A stretch of DNA of 64,000 bases, from positions 130,271 to 194,270 of the forward strand of contig NZ_FOTM01000006.1 in the NCBI RefSeq assembly GCF_900114565.1, written 5' to 3'. Source of the DNA: Leifsonia sp. CL147 (lineage in GTDB: Bacteria > Actinomycetota > Actinomycetes > Actinomycetales > Microbacteriaceae). Positions within the stretch are counted from its first letter, which is position 1; every line of letters starts with the position of its first letter. This document shows, one piece after another, positions 54,300 to 62,576 of this stretch. Below the pieces are notes generated by a model. It did not search any database and was not told the origin of the DNA. It was given only the letters and a program-made list of their open reading frames with translations. The position numbers and the translations under genes were made by a program.

Positions 54300-55297
54300 C
54301 GCAGCTCCTTCACTATGGCAACCAGCTCGTCAGGTGTGCGCGCAATCGGTATCCCTTGTCTAGCTGCCGATTCCCAGGCACCAGTGGGCATGTCGGGCGC
54401 GTATCCGACTGTAGTCCGGCCAGTGCTGCCAACCGTTTTCTGGATTTGACCCGTCAATCCCCGTGCGTTGCCCGATTTGACCTGCACGAAGAGAGAACCT
54501 AGGTCGATATCAACTTCTCGGCTGAGTCCGTCCATCATGTGAACGTCACCGTTTACATTCTTGACCGCTCCCGGCATGGCCTTTTCAATCGCGCCCGCCG
54601 CTTCCGCGACATGAGGGTCGGAAGAGGTGAATATTTTCGTTGTTGGGGTGAAGTCTTTGCTGACGACGGGTGTGCCCTCGCCGAGGTGGTTCTTGATCCC
54701 GTTGAGGACGCTGGTGGCTTTGCCTGCGGTTCCGATCGTGACGGGTTTGCCGAGGGCGCCGGCGAGTTCGCCGGCCCTGCCAATCGGGCCGGCGGCGCGG
54801 GCTGCTTTCAAGGCTGCCGTGCCGGGGAGCAGGCTCCCGACCAGTTGCCCGGTCGCGGCCGGGTTCAGCGTGAAGACCTGGGCTGCGATGGTGGTCAGCT
54901 GGTTCCATAACCGGTCCCTAGCGCTCTGGTCGGTGAACAGGCTGGTCAGGCCCTGCCCGATCTGATGCACGTTGAGTTGGGCTCCGCCGCTGATGGCGTC
55001 CCCGATGCCGGAGCCGACACCGGCAAGGAACTGCAACGCCCAGCTGCCGGAGTCGGCGGCCGGTTTCACTACGTTCGCGTCATACCATTTCCCGACGGCG
55101 TCGCTGGCCATCCCGGTCAGGTTGAGTTCTTGCCCGCTTGTCGCGATCGAGGCGTGGTTGATCGCACTGTTGACCCCACCGACCAGCAGCGAACCACCCA
55201 GAACGGTCAAGCCGAGGGAGAACCGCCGGTGAACGGGGTCAACCCCAAGCCAATCACGGTGACCACCGCGCCGGCGAGTATCTGCAACCCGTCCCAC
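54296..55297 (-). CDS. C-terminal part of a frameshifted LXG toxin (nuclease-like tip)
   Basis: This frame continues the LXG protein after a frameshift near 55221. Only about residues downstream of RFSLGLTVLGGSLLVGGVN are meaningful; the ATG at 55297 is a chance codon inside the overlap. A hydrophobic Gly-rich middle is followed by a variable C-terminal tip. The tip carries EVDIDLGSLFVQVKSGNARG, resembling a PD-(D/E)xK restriction-type nuclease site in its QxK variant. The tip should be the toxic module. It is lower in GC than its surroundings. Confidence 0.6.
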   Translation of the reverse strand: MGRVADTRRRGGHRDWLGVDPVHRRFSLGLTVLGGSLLVGGVNSAINHASIATSGQELNLTGMASDAVGKWYDANVVKPAADSGSWALQFLAGVGSGIGDAISGGAQLNVHQIGQGLTSLFTDQSARDRLWNQLTTIAAQVFTLNPAATGQLVGSLLPGTAALKAARAAGPIGRAGELAGALGKPVTIGTAGKATSVLNGIKNHLGEGTPVVSKDFTPTTKIFTSSDPHVAEAAGAIEKAMPGAVKNVNGDVHMMDGLSREVDIDLGSLFVQVKSGNARGLTGQIQKTVGSTGRTTVGYAPDMPTGAWESAARQGIPIARTPDELVAIVKELR

Positions 55298-56073
55298 AAC
55301 AGGTCCTGGGCGGCCTGCTCCCGCCGGGCCGCCTCAACATCCTCCGCGTACCCGGAGAACATGCTCTCCCACCCCTGGGCGGCGACTTTCTGATTCTCCT
55401 TGCAATACTCGAACATGCCCGAGATCATCTCCCCCAACCGGTCCAGCTCTGCTCCGAAACTCCCCGCCGTGTAGGAGCGTCCCCGCCCCACCGAGACAGC
55501 GCCCACGTTCTTCACTATCCGGCCCAACTCGGCGATCAGGGTCCGCACCTGCCCGAACCCCGGATCGGAGGCCTCATAAGCCTCCCAAGCGTCCTTCTGG
55601 GCCCTCGCGACCGCGTGCATCCCCTGCAACGCATCCAGTAATTGCCCCACCGCGCCCACTCCGCCAAGAGACACCAGATGGGACGCGTCCGCTGTGATCC
55701 GGCGCAACTGGTCCCCGAACCCCTGCACCTGCTCCACCCCCCGATCCAGTCGGGCCAGATGCATCTCGTACTCGTCCCTCACCAGCCGGAAGTTGCCGTC
55801 AGCATCCACCTGCGCATACCCGCGCCAATACACACCGATCGCGGTCTGAAACGTCGACAAACCCACCAACAATGACTGCAAGATCGGCACATGCACCTCA
55901 CGGATATATGCACGCATCGCATCCGCACCCTCACCACTGATCTGCGCAGAACCCGCAAGAGAATCCAACCCCTGCAACAACTCACTCACCGCCTCAACCC
56001 GATGAGCAAGTCCCCTCTGCAGGCCCGGCGACGACGCCTGCCAAGCATCCGCCGAAAACTCCACCACACTCAC
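55207..56073 (-). CDS. LXG domain protein, N-terminal part of a polymorphic toxin
   Basis: A 288-aa frame. Residues 1-200 match the LXG-type helical export domain of type VII-secreted toxins (SPGLQRGLAHRVEAVSELL, then GADAMRAYIREVHVPILQSLLVGLSTFQTAI). The frame breaks in GLTPFTGG followed by SPSA and stop. In the -1 frame the sequence continues smoothly as FSLGLTVLGG, so one T appears to be missing near 55221. The GTG start follows GAGGTGGC. No WXG100 or secretion gene is adjacent. Confidence 0.7.
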   Translation of the reverse strand: MSVVEFSADAWQASSPGLQRGLAHRVEAVSELLQGLDSLAGSAQISGEGADAMRAYIREVHVPILQSLLVGLSTFQTAIGVYWRGYAQVDADGNFRLVRDEYEMHLARLDRGVEQVQGFGDQLRRITADASHLVSLGGVGAVGQLLDALQGMHAVARAQKDAWEAYEASDPGFGQVRTLIAELGRIVKNVGAVSVGRGRSYTAGSFGAELDRLGEMISGMFEYCKENQKVAAQGWESMFSGYAEDVEAARREQAAQDLLWDGLQILAGAVVTVIGLGLTPFTGGSPSA

Positions 56074-56414
56074 CGGCCCGCCACCTCATGGTTGTGAGGC
56101 AGCACGGCCGCGCAAGGATGTGTGACGCCGCCGGACTCCATGGACTCGTCGCGTTCGACCGGTTCTGCGATCCGCATTCGTTCTCTCTCGTTCGGGCGCC
56201 ACCGACTCCCGGTGGCGTCCGCGAGGCTACGGGCGCGGCAACGATCGGACCAAGATCACCCTGTCCGGAAATGTCCGGATCGATCGCACGTGAACGTCAT
56301 CCGGCACACGCGGTATGGCCGGATCCCGAAACGACGAAGGACTCGCCTATCGGGGAGAGTCCTCGCCACTGAGCTCAGCGGCTGCCGCGCGGCCGCCGGG
56401 GTCAGTGGCCGGGG
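56074..56414. other. Non-coding 341-bp stretch upstream of the LXG gene
   Basis: No credible gene. It contains a CGCCACC/GGTGGCG hairpin (56197-56217) and a direct repeat TGTCCGGA (56262-56269 and 56272-56279). It probably holds the LXG promoter, but no clear -10/-35 pair could be fixed. Confidence 0.4.
56338..56363 (-). terminator. Terminator of the DUF7882-like gene
   Basis: AGGACTC and GAGTCCT enclose a 12-nt loop. On the minus strand the stem is followed by TCGTCGTTT, about 50 bp after the stop of the small gene upstream. Confidence 0.6.
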
Positions 56415-56756
56415 TCAGTGGCCGGGAGGCGAGTCCGCATCCACCTCGTCGGCACCGAGCGCGCCGATCTCCTCGGTCAGCTGCAGGCCCTGCGCGCTGT
56501 TGGAGGACATGGTGAGCTGCTCGAGCCAGGTCTTGTTGATGCGCGGGTGGCGCCCTCCGCTGTAACGGAAGAGCAGCGGGATGGCCGGGTCGATCCAGAT
56601 CGCGCTGCGCCCGTCGCCGACGCCCTGCTCATCCCGCCACGAGAAGAAGAAGCCTTCTTTGCGCCGGAGCTTCAGCCCGATCACGATCTGCAGGTGCGCG
56701 AGGACGCGGTCCTCGAAACCGATCTCCGTGGTACCCCCATAGATGAGCTTGCCCAT
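56415..56756 (-). CDS. DUF7882-like small protein typical of Microbacteriaceae
   Basis: A 113-aa protein with the pattern MGKLIYGGTTEIGFEDRVLAHLQIVIGLKLRRKEGFFFSW, then GRSAIWIDPAIPLLFRYSGGRHPRINKTWLEQL. I recognise this as a small family common in Microbacteriaceae, often mislabelled as ATP-dependent DNA ligase; it has no ligase motif. Function is unknown. ATG 56756 lies 6 nt after TACGTT on the minus strand, so it is leaderless. Confidence 0.78.
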   Translation of the reverse strand: MGKLIYGGTTEIGFEDRVLAHLQIVIGLKLRRKEGFFFSWRDEQGVGDGRSAIWIDPAIPLLFRYSGGRHPRINKTWLEQLTMSSNSAQGLQLTEEIGALGADEVDADSPPGH

Positions 56757-56814
56757 TCCAGCAACGTACAGGACGTTCGGTCTGTCGAGCCATCCAGCCG
56801 GACGTGGATGTTCG

Positions 56815-57195
56815 CTACGGCCGGGGCGGCAGCTCCTGCAGGCTCCACGCATTGCCGTCCGGATCCGTGAATTCGACGAAGCGTCCCCAGGCGAGCTCGG
56901 CCACGCCGCGCGCCTCGACGCCGTGCTCTGTCAGGTGCGCGAGTGCGTCATCCGCGTTCGGGATCACGATCTGCAGGCCTTTCATGGTGCCGGGCGTCAT
57001 GTCCGTGATGCCTTGCCCGATGGCGATCGAGCAGGCCGATCCGGGAGGAGTGATCTGGACGAAGCGGAGCTCGGGCGAGACCCGCTGGTCGTGGTCGGCG
57101 TTCCAGCCCAGCGCATCCACGTAGAAGGCTTTCGCGCGGTCGACATCGGTGACGGGGACGATGATGAGCTCGATGCGCCAGTCGCTGATGGTCAT
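56815..57195 (-). CDS. VOC family protein
   Basis: A 126-aa protein. IIVPVTDVDRAKAFYVDALGWNADHD opens the first module, and VEFTDPDGNAWSLQELP closes the second, the common glyoxalase/bleomycin-resistance superfamily pattern. Substrate is unknown. GAAAGGTGG precedes the ATG at 57195. It is upstream of the DUF7882-like gene on the same strand, but that gene has its own -10. The divergent region to the DnaJ gene holds the palindrome CAATTCGAATTG (57262-57273). Confidence 0.85.
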   Translation of the reverse strand: MTISDWRIELIIVPVTDVDRAKAFYVDALGWNADHDQRVSPELRFVQITPPGSACSIAIGQGITDMTPGTMKGLQIVIPNADDALAHLTEHGVEARGVAELAWGRFVEFTDPDGNAWSLQELPPRP

Positions 57196-57344
57196 GATGT
57201 TCCACCTTTCGTGTGTTCGGTTGCCTCCAGCCTATGAACGCATGCGGTCAGATTCCGGCCGCAATTCGAATTGGGCCATTTTTGTGGATAAGCACGCTAC
57301 TGTCAGAAATCCGACCACCGTGTACCGAAAGCGAACACCGAGCG

Positions 57345-58292
57345 ATGAGCGATTCTCCGGCCTCGCCCAGCCCGTATGAGGTGCTCGGCGTCCGCCCGGA
57401 CGTCAGCCACGACGACCTTCGTCGCGCCTACCGCCGGCTCCTGCGCGAGACGCATCCCGATACGGGAGGCACCGCTGCGGCGTTCCAGGCGGTCCAGCAG
57501 GCCTGGGAGCTCGTCGGCGACCCGGACGACCGTGCCCGCTACGACCGCGGCGAGAGCATCACGGTGGATGCCGTGTCCGGCGAGTCGGCCTCCGGCGGCT
57601 TCAGCGCGACCTTCCACGCAGGACGCCCGTCGCAACGGGGCGCCACCGTCCGCGCCCGCAGCTACGGACATCCCGGCGGCCGCTCCCGCGAGCGCTTCCT
57701 CACACTGATGCGCGAGTGGATGGGGCGTGGCACCGACGACCGGGACCCGTACGATCCGGGGCTCGTGCGCTCGGCTCCCCGCGAGATCCGCCAGCTGCTC
57801 GCCGTCGCGCTCGCCGAGGAGGCGACGGCCCGCGCGGTCACCGGCCTCGGGATCGGCTTCACCCTCTGGAACGACGTGGAGGTCCATTCATCCTCCGCCG
57901 AGAAGCTGGACCACATCGTGCTCGGGCCGGCCGGGCTGTTCGCCCTCCGCTCGGCCGACTGGGGCGGACCCGTCAAACTCGCCAAGGGCGAGGTCGTCGG
58001 GGAGGGCATAGCGCCCGGCGATGCGCCGTTCCACGACCTGTACCACTCGGCCAAGACCTTCGGACGACGGGCGGGGGTCCGCTTCACCGGATACATCGTC
58101 GTGGTGCCGGACGGCGACCTGGAGCTCCCGTTCGACGTGGTGCGCCGGGGCCGGCTGGCCGGTTCGATGCTGGTGCGCCGCTCCCTTCTGCCCCGCGTGC
58201 TGCGCGACGGTGCGAACGCTGCCGGCCGGGAGAGCGTCGACCGTGCGTTCGAGCTGCGGACCCGGCTCCAGGAGGCCGTGCGCTTCGTCTGA
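57345..58292 (+). CDS. DnaJ-domain protein with a NERD-like C-terminal domain
   Basis: A 315-aa protein. The J domain occupies residues 8-70 (PYEVLGVRPDVSHDDLRRAYRRLLRETHPDTGG), with the HPD tripeptide intact. A Gly/Ser-rich linker follows. From about 175 a nuclease-related NERD-like domain appears (VEVHSSSAEKLDHIVLGPAGLFALRS, then GPVKLAKGEVVGEG). The J domain predicts an Hsp70/DnaK partner; the NERD part may bind or process nucleic acid. ATG 57345 is chosen as the first codon before the J domain. Confidence 0.82.
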   Translation: MSDSPASPSPYEVLGVRPDVSHDDLRRAYRRLLRETHPDTGGTAAAFQAVQQAWELVGDPDDRARYDRGESITVDAVSGESASGGFSATFHAGRPSQRGATVRARSYGHPGGRSRERFLTLMREWMGRGTDDRDPYDPGLVRSAPREIRQLLAVALAEEATARAVTGLGIGFTLWNDVEVHSSSAEKLDHIVLGPAGLFALRSADWGGPVKLAKGEVVGEGIAPGDAPFHDLYHSAKTFGRRAGVRFTGYIVVVPDGDLELPFDVVRRGRLAGSMLVRRSLLPRVLRDGANAAGRESVDRAFELRTRLQEAVRFV

Positions 58293-58408
58293 GCGCGCAC
58301 GGGTCCCTCGCCGGTCCTCCTCCCCAGTCCTCCTGCCCGGAACCCCGTTGTCCACAGCTTCGGATTCCCTATAGACACGGCTCGACGGTCACGAGCAGAG
58401 TGGTCGCC

Positions 58409-58798
58409 ATGGTCACCCCACTCGATATCTTCTCCGGCTTCAGCGTGGACGACGTCCCCGCCGCCAAATCCTTCTACGCCGGCACCCTCGGCCTCACGGT
58501 GTCGGATGGCCCCATGGGCAACCTCGACCTCGAGCTGCCCTCCGGCGGTCATGTCTTCGTCTATCCGAAGGCCGACCATGTCCCGGCGACGTTCACCATC
58601 CTGAACCTGGTCGTCGCCGACATCGATGAGGCGGTCGACGACCTCAACGCGAAAGGTGTCGTCACCCGGATCTACGACGATCCGTCGCTGCCGACCGACG
58701 AGAAGGGGATCGCCCGCGGCCGCTCGGCGGACCGCGGACCCGACATCGCCTGGTTCCGCGACCCGGCCGGGAACGTGCTCTCGGTGCTGCAGCCCTGA
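58409..58798 (+). CDS. VOC family protein
   Basis: A 129-aa protein with FSGFSVDDVPAAKSFYAGTLGLTVSDG at the N-terminus and IAWFRDPAGNVLSVLQP at the C-terminus, a single VOC fold. It is the third VOC-family gene in this window. Substrate is unknown. The ATG at 58409 is 7 nt after CAGAGT (58396-58401), suggesting a leaderless mRNA. Confidence 0.85.
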   Translation: MVTPLDIFSGFSVDDVPAAKSFYAGTLGLTVSDGPMGNLDLELPSGGHVFVYPKADHVPATFTILNLVVADIDEAVDDLNAKGVVTRIYDDPSLPTDEKGIARGRSADRGPDIAWFRDPAGNVLSVLQP

Positions 58799-58868
58799 CC
58801 GGGCGCAGCGAGCCTCCAGAAGGTTCCGGGGCGCTCCCGGCGGCCATCCGGGGTTCTAGGATGTGCAC

Positions 58869-59696
58869 GTGGAGCCCTTCGTCGTCTGCCTCTGGATCCT
58901 CGTCGCGGCCTGCATCCTCACCTGGGTGTCGTCCCTCGTCACCGGCGAGCACTCCTGGGTGGACCGCATCTGGTCGATCATCCCGGTCGTCTACGTGTGG
59001 GTCTTCGCCCTCGCTGCGGGTCCGGGCAACCCGCGCCTCACCCTCATGGCTGTGCTCGTCACCCTCTGGGGTGCGCGGCTGACGTTCAACTTCGCGCGCA
59101 AGGGCGGCTACGCGCCGGGCGGCGAGGACTACCGCTGGCAGGTGCTGCGGGCGCGGATGACCCCCGGGGCCTTCCACGCGTTCAACCTGTTCTTCATCGT
59201 CATCTACCAGAACGTGCTGCTCCTGCTCATCGCGCTCCCCGCCTGGACCGCGTATCAGCACCGGGCGCCGCTCGACCCGCTGGATGTCGTGCTGGCCGCG
59301 GTCTTCCTGGCGTTCCTGACCGGCGAGACGATCGCCGACCAGCAGCAGTGGCGCTTCCACCAATGGAAGAAGGCCGAGACGGCGGCCGGCCGGATGCCGT
59401 CGCCCCGCTTCCTGCAGTCGGGGCTGTTCCGCTTCTCCCGCCACCCGAACTTCTTCTTCGAGCAGGCCCAGTGGTGGGTGGTGTTCCTCTTCGGCTGCGT
59501 CGCCGCGGGATCCGTCCTGCAGTGGACGGTCATCGGCCCGCTGCTGCTGACCGGGCTCTTCATCGGCTCGACCATCTTCACGGAGAGCATCACGCGCTCC
59601 CGCTACCCGGAGTACGCCGCGTACCAGGCGCGCACCTCGCCCGTCGTTCCGTGGTTCCCGCGGCACGCGACGGCCGAGCCGACCCATTCCGGCTGA
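58869..59696 (+). CDS. DUF1295 / steroid 5-alpha-reductase-like membrane protein
   Basis: A protein of about 275 aa with six or more hydrophobic helices. The family signatures are NFARKGGYAPGGEDYRWQ, ETIADQQQWRFHQWKK and LFRFSRHPNFFFEQAQWWVVF, the last typical of DUF1295. The C-terminus has ESITRSRYPEYAAYQARTSPVVPW. It is related to NAD(P)H-dependent lipid or steroid reductases; its substrate is not known. GTG 58869 is preferred because TAGGAT (58857-58862) lies exactly 6 nt before it. GTG 58863 is the alternative. Confidence 0.83.
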   Translation: MEPFVVCLWILVAACILTWVSSLVTGEHSWVDRIWSIIPVVYVWVFALAAGPGNPRLTLMAVLVTLWGARLTFNFARKGGYAPGGEDYRWQVLRARMTPGAFHAFNLFFIVIYQNVLLLLIALPAWTAYQHRAPLDPLDVVLAAVFLAFLTGETIADQQQWRFHQWKKAETAAGRMPSPRFLQSGLFRFSRHPNFFFEQAQWWVVFLFGCVAAGSVLQWTVIGPLLLTGLFIGSTIFTESITRSRYPEYAAYQARTSPVVPWFPRHATAEPTHSG

Positions 59697-59715
59697 GCCG
59701 GGCTACGGTGGAAGC

Positions 59716-60198
59716 ATGTCGTGCATCCGGTTCAACACCCCCGCACAGCGACGAGCCATGCGGGATCATCGGCCGGCGATGCTCTCCGCGGAGGAGGCCG
59801 CCGCGCTCCATCCGGCACCCGAGGTGACCGAGAGCAAGGTGCGCCGCCTGCGGCTGCTCGCGGCCGATCCCAACCCGAAGATCCGGGAGGCGGTGGCCAG
59901 CAGCTATCACACGCCGGCGGATGTCATCGCGGCGCTGGCGAAGGACCCCGACGACGGCGTCCGGGGCTGCGTGGCCAAGAACGAGGCGACGCCCTGCGAT
60001 CTCCTGCGGGAGCTCGCCGACGACCGCTCCGAGACGGTGCGCGGGTGGGTCGCCGTCAACTACTTCGTCCCGGCGGACGTGATGGAGAAGCTCGCCTCCG
60101 ACCGCAGCCGCACCGTGCGCAGCCTGGTCAAGTGGAAGGCGTCGCTGGCCGCGGAGGACCAGGCGGCGGACGGGAACGCCGCGGCCGCGGTGGTCTGA
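59716..60198 (+). CDS. Leucine-rich repeat variant (LRV)-like protein
   Basis: A 160-aa helical-repeat protein. Three ~24-residue units can be aligned, each with a (L)A.D....VR..VA.N..TPADV...L pattern (for example LLAADPNPKIREAVASSYHT and LADDRSETVRGWVAVNYFVP). It is probably a protein-interaction module. The ATG is 6 nt after TACGGT (59704-59709), so it is leaderless. The S4-domain gene follows 1 bp after its stop, indicating one operon. Confidence 0.78.
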   Translation: MSCIRFNTPAQRRAMRDHRPAMLSAEEAAALHPAPEVTESKVRRLRLLAADPNPKIREAVASSYHTPADVIAALAKDPDDGVRGCVAKNEATPCDLLRELADDRSETVRGWVAVNYFVPADVMEKLASDRSRTVRSLVKWKASLAAEDQAADGNAAAAVV

Positions 60199-60199
60199 C

Positions 60200-60589
60200 A
60201 TGCCCGGCGCGACCCCGCAGGCGGGACCCACCAGCGTCCGGGTCGACTCCTGGGCCTGGGCGGTCCGGCTGTTCAAGACCCGGTCGGCGGCGTCCGACGC
60301 CTGCAAGGCCGGTCACCTGAAGGTGAACGGCGACCGCGCCAAGCCCGCGCAGCCCGTCAAGGTAGGGGATGAGGTACGTGCGTTCGCCGGAGGCATCGAG
60401 CACATCTACATCGCCCGGCGCCTCATCACGAAGCGCGTCTCCGCGGCCGTGGCCGCCGACTGCTTCGAGGACCGCACCCCGCCGCCTCCACCCCGGACCG
60501 AGACTCCCGCGACGGTCGTGCGCGAACGTGGAGCGGGCCGGCCGACCAAACGGGAGCGCCGGCTGCTGGAACAGCTGCGGGGCCGCTGA
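60200..60589 (+). CDS. S4 domain RNA-binding protein (Hsp15/HslR-like)
   Basis: A 129-aa protein. The S4 domain is at residues 12-70 (VRVDSWAWAVRLFKTRSAASDACKAGHLKVNGDRAKPAQPVKVGDEV), with a basic C-terminal tail. This resembles Hsp15, which binds 50S subunits carrying stalled peptidyl-tRNA. It lies between the LRV gene and the DUF72 gene, with a TGATG overlap to the latter. Confidence 0.85.
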   Translation: MPGATPQAGPTSVRVDSWAWAVRLFKTRSAASDACKAGHLKVNGDRAKPAQPVKVGDEVRAFAGGIEHIYIARRLITKRVSAAVAADCFEDRTPPPPPRTETPATVVRERGAGRPTKRERRLLEQLRGR

Positions 60590-61434
60590 TGGCGCTCGCG
60601 CGCATCGGCATCTCGGGCTGGACCTACGCACCGTGGCGCGGCGTCTTCTACCCGCCGAAGCTGCCCCACCGGAGGGAGCTGGAGTACGCCTCCGATCGGC
60701 TCGACTCGATCGAGATCAACGGCAGCTTCTACTCGCTGCAGCGGCCGACGAGCTACCGGATGTGGGCCGAGCTCACGCCCGGCGAGTTCGTCTTCTCGGT
60801 CAAAGGCGGCCGCTACATCACGCACATCCTGCGCCTGAAGAATGCGCGAACGGCCGTCGCCAACTTCTTCGCGTCCGGCGTCCTGGCGCTGGGCCCCAAA
60901 CTCGGTCCGCTCCTCTGGCAGCTGCCGCCGACGCTGCAGTTCGAGCCGGAGGCGGTGGATGCGTTCCTCGGGATGCTGCCGCGAACGACCACCGAGGCCG
61001 CGGCTCTCGCGACCGAGGCGACCCTCGACGAGAACCGGACCCACACCGCCGCGGACGCGGAGCGCCCGCTGCGGCATGCGGTCGAGGTGCGTCACGCCTC
61101 GTTCGACGTCCCCGAATTCACCCGCCTGGCCCGGGCGCACGGCGTCGCGGTCGTGCTCGCGGACACCGCCGGGCGGTATCCCGTCATCCGGGAGCTGACC
61201 GCCGACTTCGCCTATGTCCGGCTGCACGGCGACGAGGAGCTGTACACCAGCGGCTACACCGACGAGTCGCTCGACCGCTGGGCGGCCGAGCTCGGCGGCT
61301 GGCTCCGGCGCGGGATGGACGTGTACGCCTACTTCGACAACGACGTGAAGGTCCGGGCGCCGTACGACGCGATGGGCCTGCGGGACCGGCTCGCCGAGTG
61401 GACGCCGCGTCAGCACGAGACGAGTCCTCAGTAG
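60589..61434 (+). CDS. DUF72 domain-containing protein
   Basis: A 281-aa TIM-barrel-like protein. GISGWTYAPWRGVFYPPKLPHRRELEYAS and SIEINGSFYSLQRPTSYRMW open it, and later FAYVRLHGDEELYTSGYTDESLDRWA and VYAYFDNDVKVRAPYDAMGL follow, all DUF72 hallmarks. The biochemical role is unknown, although the fold resembles metal-dependent sugar-phosphate enzymes. Its start overlaps the S4 gene stop. Confidence 0.88.
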   Translation: MALARIGISGWTYAPWRGVFYPPKLPHRRELEYASDRLDSIEINGSFYSLQRPTSYRMWAELTPGEFVFSVKGGRYITHILRLKNARTAVANFFASGVLALGPKLGPLLWQLPPTLQFEPEAVDAFLGMLPRTTTEAAALATEATLDENRTHTAADAERPLRHAVEVRHASFDVPEFTRLARAHGVAVVLADTAGRYPVIRELTADFAYVRLHGDEELYTSGYTDESLDRWAAELGGWLRRGMDVYAYFDNDVKVRAPYDAMGLRDRLAEWTPRQHETSPQ

Positions 61435-61444
61435 ACTCGACGGT

Positions 61445-62077
61445 GTGGAGGCGGAAAGCGGGGTCGTGAGCTCGCGGGTCTGGACCATCCCGAACGTGCT
61501 CACCTTCTTCCGCCTCGCTCTGGTGCCGGTCTTCCTCGTGCTGGTGGTCACCGGCGAGGACGGCCCTGCCCTGCTGGTCCTGGTGTTCTCCAGCGCGACC
61601 GACTTCCTCGACGGGTACCTGGCGCGGCGCCTACGGCAGGTGTCGCGTCTCGGCCAGCTGCTCGATCCCGCCGCCGACCGCCTCTATATCTTCGCGGCGC
61701 TCATCGGGTTGTGCTGGCGCGAGGTCATCCCCTGGTGGCTGTTCTTCGTGATCGTGGGACGGGATGTGATGCTCGCGGTCCTCGGCATCATCCTCGCGAA
61801 CCACGGGTTCGGTCCGCTGCCCGTGCACCATCTGGGAAAAGCGGCCACGTTCTGCCTCTTCTGGGCGCTCCCGCTCCTGATGCTGGGGGAGGCGTTCGAG
61901 GTGCTCGCACCCTTCTCCCTGCCGCTCGGCTGGGCCTTCGCGCTGTGGGGCGCGTTCCTTTATTGGTGGGCGGGCATTGTGTATATCGGGGAGACCGCAC
62001 GGGTAATCCGACTCCCGGCCGATGACAGCGGCGCTCCATCGGATACGCTGGACCGCAAGGAGGTTGACGGTGCCTGA
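61445..62077 (+). CDS. CDP-alcohol phosphatidyltransferase family protein
   Basis: A 210-aa membrane enzyme. The motif DFLDGYLARRLRQVSRLG followed by QLLDPAADR fits the CDP-OH-P consensus. About five helices are seen. The position next to garA and ftsR matches mycobacterial pgsA2, whose product is debated (phosphatidylglycerol phosphate or cardiolipin-type synthase). GTG 61445 is 7 nt after TAGACT (61432-61437), so it is leaderless. It overlaps garA by 8 bp. Confidence 0.87.
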   Translation: MEAESGVVSSRVWTIPNVLTFFRLALVPVFLVLVVTGEDGPALLVLVFSSATDFLDGYLARRLRQVSRLGQLLDPAADRLYIFAALIGLCWREVIPWWLFFVIVGRDVMLAVLGIILANHGFGPLPVHHLGKAATFCLFWALPLLMLGEAFEVLAPFSLPLGWAFALWGAFLYWWAGIVYIGETARVIRLPADDSGAPSDTLDRKEVDGA

Positions 62078-62576
62078 AGAGTTTCACCCCAACGGTCCGG
62101 CCGATGGAGCCGACGACGCCGCCAAGGGCCCCCTGCGGGACGCGGCGGGCAATGAGGATACGACCGCGCGTTTCGGCGAGGAGTTCATCTCGAAGATGTA
62201 CCCCTCGGGCGAGGTGTCGCCGGAGGAGCAGGATGCGATCGCCGCCCTGCCGTCCGGCTCGGCGCTGCTGATCGTGCGAAGGGGCCCCAACTCGGGTGCC
62301 CGCTTCCTTCTCGACGCCGACGTCACCACGGCAGGCCGCCATCCGAATGCCGACATCTTCCTCGACGACGTGACGGTGTCGCGGCGCCATGCCGAGTTCA
62401 CGCGCAGGGGGACCTCCTTCGAGGTGCGCGACCTGGGGTCGCTGAACGGCACGTACTACGACGGCGTCCGGATCGAGAGCGCCCTGCTCGCCGACTCCGC
62501 CGAGGTGCAGATCGGCAAGTTCCGGCTCACGTTCTACGCCTCGCGTCACGACCTCGCCGCAGCGGCGAACGGCTAG
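62070..62576 (+). CDS. garA: FHA-domain metabolic regulator GarA
   Basis: A 168-aa phosphopeptide-binding regulator. In mycobacteria and corynebacteria (GarA/OdhI) it inhibits 2-oxoglutarate dehydrogenase and is switched by PknB/PknG on an N-terminal Thr pair; here that pair is Thr31-Thr32 in EDTTARFGEEF. The FHA residues Arg90 (AGRHPNADIFL), Ser104 and His107 (VSRRHAEF) and Asn126 (LGSLNGTYYDG) are all present. GTG 62070 follows AAGGAGG. It is coupled with the phosphatidyltransferase before it and ftsR after it. Confidence 0.92.
   Translation: MPEEFHPNGPADGADDAAKGPLRDAAGNEDTTARFGEEFISKMYPSGEVSPEEQDAIAALPSGSALLIVRRGPNSGARFLLDADVTTAGRHPNADIFLDDVTVSRRHAEFTRRGTSFEVRDLGSLNGTYYDGVRIESALLADSAEVQIGKFRLTFYASRHDLAAAANG

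Larger units (their letters stand above)
54296..56073 (-). pseudogene. Whole LXG toxin gene, interrupted by a -1 frameshift
   Basis: Reading the two frames above as one gives a protein of about 590 aa with export domain, Gly-rich middle and nuclease-like tip. It is a pseudogene, a phase-variation state, a sequencing error, or possibly a site of programmed frameshifting. No long slippery heptamer is seen. Confidence 0.55.

Noticed and set aside
55207..55297. Programmed -1 frameshift in the LXG gene
   Set aside because: No X-XXY-YYZ slippery heptamer with a downstream stem is evident at the junction; a simple one-base loss explains the break more easily.
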